From Marixanthomonas sp. SCSIO 43207 (lineage in GTDB: Bacteria > Bacteroidota > Bacteroidia > Flavobacteriales > Flavobacteriaceae), in the NCBI RefSeq assembly GCF_019904255.1, contig NZ_CP063203.1, forward strand, positions 62,001 through 126,000: 64,000 bases of DNA. Direction: 5' to 3'. The translations under genes and the position numbers were made by a program. Shown here piece by piece: positions 57,892-64,000 of the stretch; position 1 is the first letter of the stretch, and the number at the start of each line of letters is the position of its first letter. The notes beneath the pieces are model-generated. The model was not told the origin of the DNA. It saw only the letters and a list, made by a program, of their open reading frames with translations, and ran no database searches.

Positions 57892-58953
57892 ATGAAAATT
57901 TTAAAATACCTATTTTTTCTAATATTGATTGTACTAATTGGCGGCGCTATTTATTTTGCTACCAAGGACGGTAGTTTTGATGTTTCTGAATCAAAAATCA
58001 TCAATGCGCCTGCTGAAGTAGTGTATAACAATGTAAAAGATTATAAAAGTTGGCCGAAATGGGGACCTTGGATGGAAGAAGATAAAAATATGAAAATTGA
58101 TTATGCCGAAAAAACTGAAGGTGAAGGCGCTTCTTATTCGTGGACAAGTGAAACAGTTGGTAACGGTTCTATGAAAACAGTAAAAGTAATTCCTAATAAA
58201 GAAATTAATCAAGAAATTACTTTTAACACACCACTTGGCGACAGTGATAGTGACGTGTATTGGTATTTTGAAGATACTGAAAAACCAGGACAAACAAAAG
58301 TTACTTGGGGTATGAAAGGAGAACAATCATTTATGGAAAAGGTATTTATGTCATTTCAAGAAGATGATATGGAAACTGGACTTTCAAAAATGTTTAGCAG
58401 TGGTTTAAACAATCTTGAAGAAATAGTTGAAGAAAGTATGAAGCAATATTCTATTAATGTAGATGGAGTTACACGCTACAGTGGCGGATATTATATGTAT
58501 AATACCACCGCAGCAAAACAAAGTGAAATAGGAAGCAAAATGGGGCCAATGCTTGGACAAGTAATGGGCTACATGCAAGATAATAAAATACCTACTGCCG
58601 GTATGCCATTTACAATATACAATTCAATAGATTCAGAAAATGGAACGGTAATTTTTTCGGCTGCCATACCTGTAAAAGAACGTGTAATTACACCAGATGG
58701 AAGTCCTGTTTTAACAGGATTTATGGAAACAGTAACAGCTGTAAAAGCTACCCTTAAAGGAAACTACTCACATTTACCTGAAGCGTATGAAAAGGCAAAT
58801 CAATACATTGCAAATAACAACCTACAAGTTGACCCTAATGGTAATATGTTTGAAGTGTATGCAAATGATCCCGGAGAGGTTCCTAATCCTTCCAACTGGA
58901 TTACAGAAATCTACATTCCGATAATTCAACAAGCAAATCCAGATGCACTTTAA
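57892..58953 (+). CDS. SRPBCC and GyrI-like two-domain membrane-anchored protein
   Basis: This 353-residue protein has an N-terminal membrane helix (MKILKYLFFLILIVLIGGAIY), an SRPBCC (polyketide cyclase-like) domain at about 28-175 (INAPAEVVYNNVKDYKSWPKWGPWM, TPLGDSDSDVYWYFED), and a C-terminal GyrI-like/AraC effector-binding domain at about 185-353 (GVTRYSGGYYMYNTT ... LPEAYEKANQYI ... EIYIPI). Both domains bind small hydrophobic ligands in their families. The stop is followed directly by the CrcB start, so the two proteins are co-translated. A ligand sensor or carrier role is inferred. Confidence 0.78.
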   Translation: MKILKYLFFLILIVLIGGAIYFATKDGSFDVSESKIINAPAEVVYNNVKDYKSWPKWGPWMEEDKNMKIDYAEKTEGEGASYSWTSETVGNGSMKTVKVIPNKEINQEITFNTPLGDSDSDVYWYFEDTEKPGQTKVTWGMKGEQSFMEKVFMSFQEDDMETGLSKMFSSGLNNLEEIVEESMKQYSINVDGVTRYSGGYYMYNTTAAKQSEIGSKMGPMLGQVMGYMQDNKIPTAGMPFTIYNSIDSENGTVIFSAAIPVKERVITPDGSPVLTGFMETVTAVKATLKGNYSHLPEAYEKANQYIANNNLQVDPNGNMFEVYANDPGEVPNPSNWITEIYIPIIQQANPDAL

Positions 58954-59325
58954 ATGAAACAGCTTTTGTTAGTTTTTTTGGGTGGCGGTATTGGTAGTTC
59001 ACTTCGTTACTGGATAAGTAATTATTTAAACAGTACAGAATCTGGTATTCCATACGGCACATTTGCTGCAAATATTTTGGGAAGTTTAATTATTGGGATA
59101 ATTCTAGGACTCGCCTTAAAAAATAATTCAATTTCAGAAAATACTGTGTTGTTTTTGGCAACCGGTTTTTGCGGAGGGTTTACCACCTTCTCTACCTTTG
59201 CGTATGAAAATCATATTTTTTTAAAGTCTGGTGATTTTATAAGTTTTGCACTTTACACATTGGCAAGTTTTGTTGTAGGTTTTGCCGCTGTTTTTTTAGG
59301 AATGTACTTGGTAAAATTCTCTTAG
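58954..59325 (+). CDS. crcB: Fluoride efflux channel FluC/CrcB
   Basis: This 123-residue membrane protein has four helices and the signature residues of the family: GGGIGSSLRYWIS, YGTFAANILGSLIIG and ATGFCGGFTTFSTFA. It forms a dual-topology dimer that exports fluoride. Its start directly follows the stop of the SRPBCC/GyrI gene (0-bp gap), so no separate fluoride riboswitch is possible here. It is convergent with DUF1684, overlapping by 4 bp. Confidence 0.93.
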   Translation: MKQLLLVFLGGGIGSSLRYWISNYLNSTESGIPYGTFAANILGSLIIGIILGLALKNNSISENTVLFLATGFCGGFTTFSTFAYENHIFLKSGDFISFALYTLASFVVGFAAVFLGMYLVKFS

Positions 59326-59930
59326 TATTTTTTGTAATCTTTTACACCTGCTTCAATACGAATATCTAAATCATTTTCTTTTGGCGGAATTGGACAAGAA
59401 TATATAGAATTATATGCACAATATGGGTTGTATGCTTTGTTAAAATCTAACAAGATTGTATTACCTTCCGGGATTCTGGCATCCAAAAAACGTCCTCCTC
59501 CATATGAACCGTCACCACTTGTTAAATCTGTAAAAGGAAGAAACAAGTAATCTTCATAACCCGGTTCACTATAAGGCTTGGTACTTTTATATAGATTTAA
59601 TTTTAATAGCTTTCCGTTTATTTTAAAGTGTGCTTCACCATATTTTACATATTCAGGTAAGCGCTCTGTTGTTGTAGACATTAAAAAAGGTTTTTCATCT
59701 GGTGTTCGCACAAATGTGGCTTCTACTCTATACGCTAAATCAATAGGATAAAAATTGAGACTTTTAAACTTCTTGAAGTCTTTTTGAGTTAAAATTGTAG
59801 TTTCAGCAGTGCTAAATTTTTTATTTTCTGAAGTTTGATAGGCTTCAATTTCAGCAATATGTTCTAGATTGTTTTGTCCAAAAGTAGAAATAGAGATTAA
59901 AATTAAAAGTGTAGTAAAAAGATATTTCAT
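59322..59930 (-). CDS. DUF1684 exported protein
   Basis: This 202-residue protein has a signal peptide (MKYLFTTLLILISISTFGQ). The DUF1684 core carries FYPIDLAYRVEATFVRTP, FKINGKLLKLNLYKST, YLFLPFTDLTSGDGSYGGGRFLDA, IPEGNTILLDFNKAYNPYCAYN and CPIPPKENDLDIRI, a highly conserved pattern, including the PYCAYN/CPIPP cysteine pair. It is a beta-barrel-like periplasmic domain of unknown function. Convergent with crcB by a 4-bp overlap. Confidence 0.85.
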   Translation of the reverse strand: MKYLFTTLLILISISTFGQNNLEHIAEIEAYQTSENKKFSTAETTILTQKDFKKFKSLNFYPIDLAYRVEATFVRTPDEKPFLMSTTTERLPEYVKYGEAHFKINGKLLKLNLYKSTKPYSEPGYEDYLFLPFTDLTSGDGSYGGGRFLDARIPEGNTILLDFNKAYNPYCAYNSIYSCPIPPKENDLDIRIEAGVKDYKKY

Positions 59931-60015
59931 GTAAGAATTTTAATTTAAAATTGGGTTTCAATATAGAAAAATTCAATAATTTTTTAATTTAAACATATTA
60001 ATTTTAAAAATTTAT

Positions 60016-60023
60016 TACTTTTG
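60016..60023 (+). promoter_or_regulatory. Putative -7 box TACTTTTG of the leader/MFS transcript
   Basis: TACTTTTG matches TAnnTTTG, 21 bp before the ATG of the short leader ORF. Confidence 0.45.
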
Positions 60024-60043
60024 ATTAAATATTTTGAACTAAA

Positions 60044-60118
60044 ATGAAAAGATATACACTTTATACCGTAAAACAATCTGTGGTTATTTACCACCAAATC
60101 GGGATATACGTGTGTTGA
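60044..60118 (+). CDS. 24-codon leader ORF upstream of the MFS transporter
   Basis: ATG at 60044, TGA at 60116-60118; product begins MKRYTLYTVKQ and ends IGIYVC, with four tyrosines. It is followed 33 bp later by a strong terminator and 78 bp later by the MFS gene. Its last codons (CGGG ATAT ACGT at 60100-60111) are complementary, with a 4-base bulge, to the first arm of the terminator (ACGTCCCG at 60151-60158), and its middle forms a small hairpin GTGGT/ACCAC (60080-60094). This is what a leader peptide in a transcription attenuator would look like. Whether it is translated is unproven. Confidence 0.45.
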   Translation: MKRYTLYTVKQSVVIYHQIGIYVC

Positions 60119-60150
60119 ATTATAGAATAATAAACGAAATCAATATAGAA

Positions 60151-60183
60151 ACGTCCCGGAAAATTCCGGGACGTTTTATTTTT
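60151..60183 (+). terminator. Strong terminator between leader ORF and MFS gene (possible attenuator)
   Basis: ACGTCCCGGAA pairs perfectly with TTCCGGGACGT across a 2-base loop, followed by TTTATTTTTAT. The next gene starts 13 bp after the end, in the same direction, so the transcript must read through it for the MFS gene to be expressed from the upstream promoter. Confidence 0.85.
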
Positions 60184-60195
60184 ATACCAATCAAG

Positions 60196-61437
60196 ATGAA
60201 AAAATTATACACTAATTATATAAGTACTTTTCGCGGGCTTTCACGAGAAATATGGTTGCTTTCTCTTGTTACATTTATTAACAGAGCGGGAGCTATGGTT
60301 ATTCCTTTTTTATCATTGTATTTGGTAAATGCAAAAGGGTTTACATTGCCACAAGTGGGATGGATTATGACTGCTTTTGGCCTTGGTTCTTTAATTGGGA
60401 CTTTATTGGGTGGAAAACTTACGGACACAATTGGGTTTTACAAGGTAATTGTAGCTAGTTTGTTTTTAGGAGGTATAGGATTTATTTTTCTACAATTTGT
60501 TGAATCTTTTTATGGCTTTTGCTTCGGTATTTTCTTTCTTATTCTAGTAGCAGATTCTTATCGCCCAGCTATTTTTGTAGCTTGTGAAGTGTATAGCAAA
60601 CCGGGCAATGTTACAAGAAGCATCACCTTGATACGATTGGCCATAAATTTAGGTTTTTCAATAGGACCATTAATTGGAGGTATTATAATCGCCACTATTA
60701 ATTATTCATCATTGTTTTGGATAGATGGTATTACTTGTGTTTTGGCTTCATTTGGATTATTTATGCTTTTAAAACCCAAGAAACACAAAGGAAGTGATAC
60801 TGATAAGGTTGTTAAAAAAGAAGGGGTACCGCCATATTTAAACTATGTTTTTGTTTTGTTTTTCATAATTATGATAGCCAATAGCATTTGTTTTGTTCAG
60901 TACTTTTCGGTAATGCCGCTTTATTATGAAAAAGCACATTTTTTAACTGAAGATATAATTGGCTGGTTGTTTTTTATTAATGGCGCTTTGATTGTATTAT
61001 TTGAAATGCCACTAATAAGCTGGTTAGAACGCAAAAATATGTCCAAAACTATGGCAACATTTTGGGGTGTATTTTTCTTAGCATTGAGTTTTGTGGTACT
61101 AAATATAAGTAGCTGGACAGGAGTTGTTTTAATTGGTATGATACTTATGACTATTGGAGAAATGATAGGTTCACCATTTTCTAATGCCTTAGCATTAGAA
61201 ATGGCTCCTACGGGAAGAAAAGGCAGTTATATGGGAGTGTATAGTATGAGTTTTTCTATCTCTCATATTTTTGGTCATAACCTAGGCATGAATATGGTTG
61301 ACTCCTTTGGTTTTAACCTTACTTGGATAACTATGTTTGTATTCTTAATTTTAATATGCTTGGGGTCGCTATGGCTTCATAAATTAGTGAAAAAGAAAAC
61401 TAAGCTAGCTGTACCCAAACAAATATCTATAGAGTAA
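60196..61437 (+). CDS. Major facilitator superfamily transporter (MdtH-like drug exporter)
   Basis: This 413-residue protein has 12 membrane helices. MFS motif A is in GGKLTDTIGFYKV between helices 2 and 3, and GFSIGPLIGGIII forms the exporter motif C of helix 5. The sequence resembles the MdtH/YfmO-type multidrug exporters. The ATG 60196 is chosen; the GTG at 60112 would translate through the terminator hairpin and add an unlikely N-terminus. The upstream leader ORF and terminator suggest conditional read-through. Substrate unknown. Confidence 0.85.
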   Translation: MKKLYTNYISTFRGLSREIWLLSLVTFINRAGAMVIPFLSLYLVNAKGFTLPQVGWIMTAFGLGSLIGTLLGGKLTDTIGFYKVIVASLFLGGIGFIFLQFVESFYGFCFGIFFLILVADSYRPAIFVACEVYSKPGNVTRSITLIRLAINLGFSIGPLIGGIIIATINYSSLFWIDGITCVLASFGLFMLLKPKKHKGSDTDKVVKKEGVPPYLNYVFVLFFIIMIANSICFVQYFSVMPLYYEKAHFLTEDIIGWLFFINGALIVLFEMPLISWLERKNMSKTMATFWGVFFLALSFVVLNISSWTGVVLIGMILMTIGEMIGSPFSNALALEMAPTGRKGSYMGVYSMSFSISHIFGHNLGMNMVDSFGFNLTWITMFVFLILICLGSLWLHKLVKKKTKLAVPKQISIE

Positions 61438-61440
61438 TTT

Positions 61441-61686
61441 TTAGTTTTTAGAATTAAATGGCGAAGCATTATTATCGCTTTTAACTTTCTCGGTTTCTAC
61501 TTGCTTGTTCATTTTTTTATTTCTTCTAGAAATAAGAACTGCATCTAGGCAAGATATAAACAAACCTACACTTGAGACAAGACAAATAAATCTAATGATG
61601 GTTCCTCCAATAATATCTAATCCTGAAAAACCTAACAGTGCAGTTACAATAGTTAAGATTAATAAATGTAGTGTAAAATTTTTCAT
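61441..61686 (-). CDS. Small two-helix membrane protein, DUF1328-like
   Basis: This 81-residue protein starts MKNFTLHLLILTIVTALLGF and has a second helix CLVSSVGLFISCLDAVLI, then a basic, polar tail (SRRNKKMNKQVETEK). The GFSGLDIIGGTIIRF loop between the helices recalls the DUF1328 (YtjA) proteins, but the match is only by eye. It is convergent with the MFS gene (3 bp between stops). Function unknown. Confidence 0.6.
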   Translation of the reverse strand: MKNFTLHLLILTIVTALLGFSGLDIIGGTIIRFICLVSSVGLFISCLDAVLISRRNKKMNKQVETEKVKSDNNASPFNSKN

Positions 61687-61790
61687 AGCTTATTGATTAA
61701 TTAATTTACTCAAAGATATTTTATATCAACTGCTCAAAATCCTAACAATAGCTTAATTGTAATAACTTTAACTGAAAGAATATCATAATG

Positions 61791-62228
61791 TTAAGCTTTC
61801 TTAATATCATTGTTTTTAACCACGTGAGAAAGCACAATTTGTGTTTTTGTTTCTCCATAAATAATTAGTTGATCAATAAAAGCTTCTAGATGTTTTTGGT
61901 TGCGTAAAGCAACTTCCATTACTATATTTTCATTACCTGTGATTCTATAACAGTTGATAACCTCATCATATGTTTTTACTTTTTCTAGAAAGGGTTTTAG
62001 TTTTCCCATAAAGGCACGTAGAGTAATTATCGCTTTTAATTGATAACCTGCTTCAAAAGGAGATACTACTGTATTATAACCCGTAATTACACCTGCATCT
62101 TCCATCTTTTTTATGCGTTCAGAAACTGCCGGAGAACTCATCCCTACTTGCCTTCCTATTTCGGCACTTGAGAGTCTAGCGTTTTTTTGAAGGTGTTTTA
62201 AAATTTTCCAGTTTAACTCATCTATCAT
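61791..62228 (-). CDS. Lrp/AsnC-family transcriptional regulator
   Basis: This 145-residue protein begins MIDELNWKILKHLQKNARLS. The helix-turn-helix is SAEIGRQVGMSSPAVSERIKKMEDAGVI, and the C-terminal RAM (ligand-binding) domain has YNTVVSPFEAGYQLKAIITL and NCYRITGNENIVMEVAL. It likely senses an amino acid. Upstream, a -7 box (TATATTTG) adjoins the dyad AGCAA-A-TTGCT, which may be its own binding site. No amino-acid gene is adjacent; ilvE lies 8 kb away. Confidence 0.9.
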   Translation of the reverse strand: MIDELNWKILKHLQKNARLSSAEIGRQVGMSSPAVSERIKKMEDAGVITGYNTVVSPFEAGYQLKAIITLRAFMGKLKPFLEKVKTYDEVINCYRITGNENIVMEVALRNQKHLEAFIDQLIIYGETKTQIVLSHVVKNNDIKKA

Positions 62229-62265
62229 TTTAAAGTTTATTTAAAAAAAAAGTTAATTATTAATC

Positions 62266-62283
62266 CAAATATAGCAAATTGCT
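62266..62283 (-). promoter_or_regulatory. -7 box with adjoining dyad AGCAA-A-TTGCT before the lrp-like gene
   Basis: Minus-strand TATATTTG (62273 to 62266) overlaps by one base the 11-bp dyad AGCAAATTGCT (62273-62283). The start codon is at 62228. The position is that of an autoregulatory operator. Confidence 0.4.
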
Positions 62284-62293
62284 TTAAATTCGA

Positions 62294-62325
62294 TTGATAA
62301 ATAGGTCGATATCTTAGTAAATTTG
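62294..62325 (+). promoter_or_regulatory. Putative promoter TTG / TAAATTTG
   Basis: TTG at 62294-62296 and TAAATTTG at 62318-62325 with 21-bp spacing, 28 bp before the ATG of the next gene. Confidence 0.5.
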
Positions 62326-62353
62326 GGTATTCATTTAAGTAGAATATTTGTTT

Positions 62354-62749
62354 ATGGCAACCCATCTTTCACATAAATTTCCTCAAACAGCTCTTTATAA
62401 AAAGGCACAGGAAATTTTTGCCCTTTCACGAAATATTTCAGATTATCTTGTGCAAGACCTGGCTTCATTGAAAGATGACGGAACCGAAGACCAACACGTT
62501 TATTTTACCGGTGACATTGTACAACAATCTGTAAATCTTGCTCCTGAAATTTTAAAAGCTGAAAGTCAACTTTTTTCTGAAGCAAAACATAAACATGCAG
62601 CATCTGTGGCTCGTTTGGCCAATTTGCTTTATAAAAATTGCGAGCGCTTAGAGCAATCAAACAGCAACGGAAAAGAGTTTTTACAGTTGTTGAGAAATGA
62701 ATTGAAAAAATTCAGAAAATTGCAACGCACTTGGATGCTTACACTATAA
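62354..62749 (+). CDS. Helical conserved hypothetical protein
   Basis: This 131-residue protein starts MATHLSHKFPQTALYKKAQE and is mainly alpha-helical (FALSRNISDYLVQDLASL, VQQSVNLAPEILKAESQLFSEA, LANLLYKNCERLEQ, FLQLLRNELKKFRKLQRTW). The helix pattern with a four-helix-bundle character resembles small flavobacterial proteins I cannot name. The ATG 62354 is chosen over a TTG at 62348. It is monocistronic, with promoter and terminator, and divergent from the Lrp-like regulator, which might control it. Confidence 0.6.
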   Translation: MATHLSHKFPQTALYKKAQEIFALSRNISDYLVQDLASLKDDGTEDQHVYFTGDIVQQSVNLAPEILKAESQLFSEAKHKHAASVARLANLLYKNCERLEQSNSNGKEFLQLLRNELKKFRKLQRTWMLTL

Positions 62750-62780
62750 AAAAAGTCCGATTTAAATCGGACTTTTTATT
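62747..62780. terminator. Bidirectional terminator hairpin
   Basis: AAAAAGTCCGATTT pairs with AAATCGGACTTTTT, with A-runs and T-runs at both ends; it serves both the helical protein gene and the convergent mutase gene. Confidence 0.88.
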
Positions 62781-62799
62781 ATTACTTATATATTCAATT

Positions 62800-64000
62800 T
62801 TACATATTTCGGCGATACTGTCCGCCAACTTCAAATAATGCTTCGGTAATTTGACCTAATGAGCAAACTTTTGTTGCTTCCATCAATTCTTCAAACATAT
62901 TTTTGTTTTCAATGGCCGCTTCTTGTACTCTATTTAAAGTTTCTTCGGCACTATCTTCATAGGTTTTATGTAGTTTTTCTAACGTTGTAATCTGTGCTTG
63001 CTTTTCTTCTTCGGTAGCTCTAATTACTTCTTTAGGTTGAATTGTTGGTGAACCTTTACTACTTAAAAACGTATTTACACCAATAATTGGAAATTCGCCT
63101 GTGTGTTTCAATGTTTCATAGTACAAGCTTTCTTCTTGTATTTTTCCGCGTTGGTACATGGTTTCCATAGCGCCTAAGACACCTCCTCTTTCTGTCAATC
63201 TATCAAATTCTTCTAGCACTGCCTCTTCTACAAGATCTGTTAATTCTTCAATGATAAACGACCCTTGAATTGGGTTTTCGTTTTTAGCCAATCCTAGTTC
63301 TTTATTAATGATCAATTGGATGGCCATGGCGCGTCTTACACTTTCTTCGGTAGGAGTTGTAATTGCCTCATCATATGCGTTGGTATGCAGCGAGTTACAG
63401 TTATCATAAATAGCATATAGTGCCTGAAGAGTGGTACGAATGTCGTTAAAGTCAATCTCTTGAGCGTGTAATGATCGTCCCGATGTCTGTATGTGATATT
63501 TCAACATTTGTGCACGAGGATTTGCTCCGTATTTCTCTTTTAAAGCTTTTGACCAAATTTTACGTGCTACACGACCAATTACTGAATATTCTGGGTCTAT
63601 ACCATTACTGAAGAAAAATGATAAGTTTGGTCCAAATTTATTGATATCCATCCCACGACTCAAATAGTATTCAACATATGTAAATCCATTTGCTAGTGTA
63701 AAGGCCAATTGTGTAATTGGGTTGGCACCAGCTTCTGCAATATGATACCCACTAATTGAAACTGAATAGAAATTTCTAACTTGTTTTTCTATAAAGTATT
63801 CTTGTACATCTCCCATTAAGCGTAAAGCAAATTCAGTAGAGAAAATACATGTATTTTGAGCTTGGTCTTCCTTTAATATATCTGCTTGAACAGTTCCTCT
63901 CACTTGCTTTAAGGTATCGTATTTAATTTTTTGATACACCTCTTGTGAAAGTACTTGATCACCGGTAACTCCTAAAAGCATTAATCCTAACCCGTCATTA
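62800..64000 (-). CDS. Adenosylcobalamin-dependent acyl-CoA mutase, IcmF-like (C-terminal part; N-terminus outside window)
   Basis: The frame is open to base 64000; about 400 C-terminal residues are present (stop at 62800). It contains the mutase barrel: [89 protein letters not shown] and ends [22 protein letters not shown]. Because the barrel is not followed by a B12-binding domain (no DxHxxG here), the layout fits IcmF (B12 domain, MeaI GTPase, then mutase) rather than the standard methylmalonyl-CoA mutase large subunit. The reaction would be isobutyryl-CoA to n-butyryl-CoA or a close relative. It uses the B12 coenzyme from the PduO-type enzyme. Confidence 0.85.
   Translation of the reverse strand, partial: NDGLGLMLLGVTGDQVLSQEVYQKIKYDTLKQVRGTVQADILKEDQAQNTCIFSTEFALRLMGDVQEYFIEKQVRNFYSVSISGYHIAEAGANPITQLAFTLANGFTYVEYYLSRGMDINKFGPNLSFFFSNGIDPEYSVIGRVARKIWSKALKEKYGANPRAQMLKYHIQTSGRSLHAQEIDFNDIRTTLQALYAIYDNCNSLHTNAYDEAITTPTEESVRRAMAIQLIINKELGLAKNENPIQGSFIIEELTDLVEEAVLEEFDRLTERGGVLGAMETMYQRGKIQEESLYYETLKHTGEFPIIGVNTFLSSKGSPTIQPKEVIRATEEEKQAQITTLEKLHKTYEDSAEETLNRVQEAAIENKNMFEELMEATKVCSLGQITEALFEVGGQYRRNM

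Noticed and set aside
58800-58960. Fluoride riboswitch before crcB
   Set aside because: The crcB start directly follows the stop of the upstream gene, leaving no leader, and the upstream sequence is coding.
60112-60195. GTG start giving the MFS protein 28 extra residues
   Set aside because: The extension would be translated through the terminator stem and overlaps the leader ORF stop; the ATG at 60196 gives a normal MFS N-terminus.

Overview
The window looks like a chromosomal segment of a marine-type member of the Flavobacteriaceae (Bacteroidota). The sequence is AT-rich. Start codons are preceded by A-rich stretches rather than Shine-Dalgarno sites. Many genes have the Bacteroidota housekeeping -7 box TAnnTTTG a short distance upstream. 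Many encoded families are typical of flavobacteria: MnmD, DUF4920, DUF6268, DUF1684, DUF4199, lipoprotein DPP III, a DnaJ with a reduced zinc finger, and an IcmF-type mutase. No rRNA, tRNA, CRISPR array, transposase or prophage module was recognised, and the genus is not claimed.

Layout. 1-1.7 kb: the N-terminal part of a conserved flavobacterial hypothetical protein, then a 700-bp non-coding stretch rich in repeated motifs, then two small tandem paralogous proteins. 1.9-14.0 kb: a surface-polysaccharide locus, all on the minus strand. It holds a WecF/WecE/WecD-like set for a TDP-Fuc4NAc type sugar, a methyltransferase, an asparagine-synthase-like protein, a Wzt/Wzm ABC exporter with a four-helix-bundle gene between its subunits, a BY-kinase/Wzc-like protein and a Wza-like lipoprotein. 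9.8-20.1 kb: five non-coding islands filled with two families of palindromic repeats, separating the exporter, Wzc/Wza, an ABC-F ATPase, a methyltransferase and a LolD-like ATPase. 20.2-26.9 kb: small membrane protein plus PduO-type adenosyltransferase, DUF2795 protein, SecA, DUF4199 protein, and an ECF sigma/anti-sigma-like pair divergent from a DUF6249-like protein. 27.0-29.5 kb: a second ECF sigma / membrane anti-sigma-like / periplasmic protein operon. 29.7-32.9 kb: four-helix-bundle protein, Ohr, MeaB, sugar-nucleotide epimerase. 33.0-36.5 kb: a probable lipid A or lipid-linked sugar modification cassette (GT2, double LAB_N protein, GT39, PAP2). 36.7-47.8 kb: MATE pump, several DUF proteins, M28 peptidase, PPK2, an atypical NtrC-family regulator, MscS and a NatAB-type ABC exporter. 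48.0-49.8 kb: grpE-dnaJ. 49.9-64 kb: YceI lipoprotein, mnmD, ilvE, MazG-like enzyme, DPP III, FluC/CrcB, an MFS transporter behind a possible leader-peptide attenuator, an Lrp-type regulator, and the C-terminal part of an IcmF-like mutase running off the right edge.

How the genes connect. The left third makes and exports a surface glycan. The 33-36 kb cassette probably decorates lipid A or a lipid-linked glycan. Adenosyltransferase, MeaB and IcmF-like mutase together imply adenosylcobalamin-dependent acyl-CoA metabolism. Two ECF systems show candidate autoregulatory promoters.

The signals most worth following up are: (a) the modular, nested inverted-repeat elements at 14.1-17.8 kb, whose hairpins are kept while their sequences are exchanged; (b) a pair of divergent, identical GTAACC-N16-CGTC promoter-like elements between the first ECF sigma gene and its neighbour; and (c) a 24-codon leader ORF followed by a strong terminator and a possible antiterminator upstream of the MFS transporter. 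All statements come from reading the sequence and recalled family knowledge; no database search was run.
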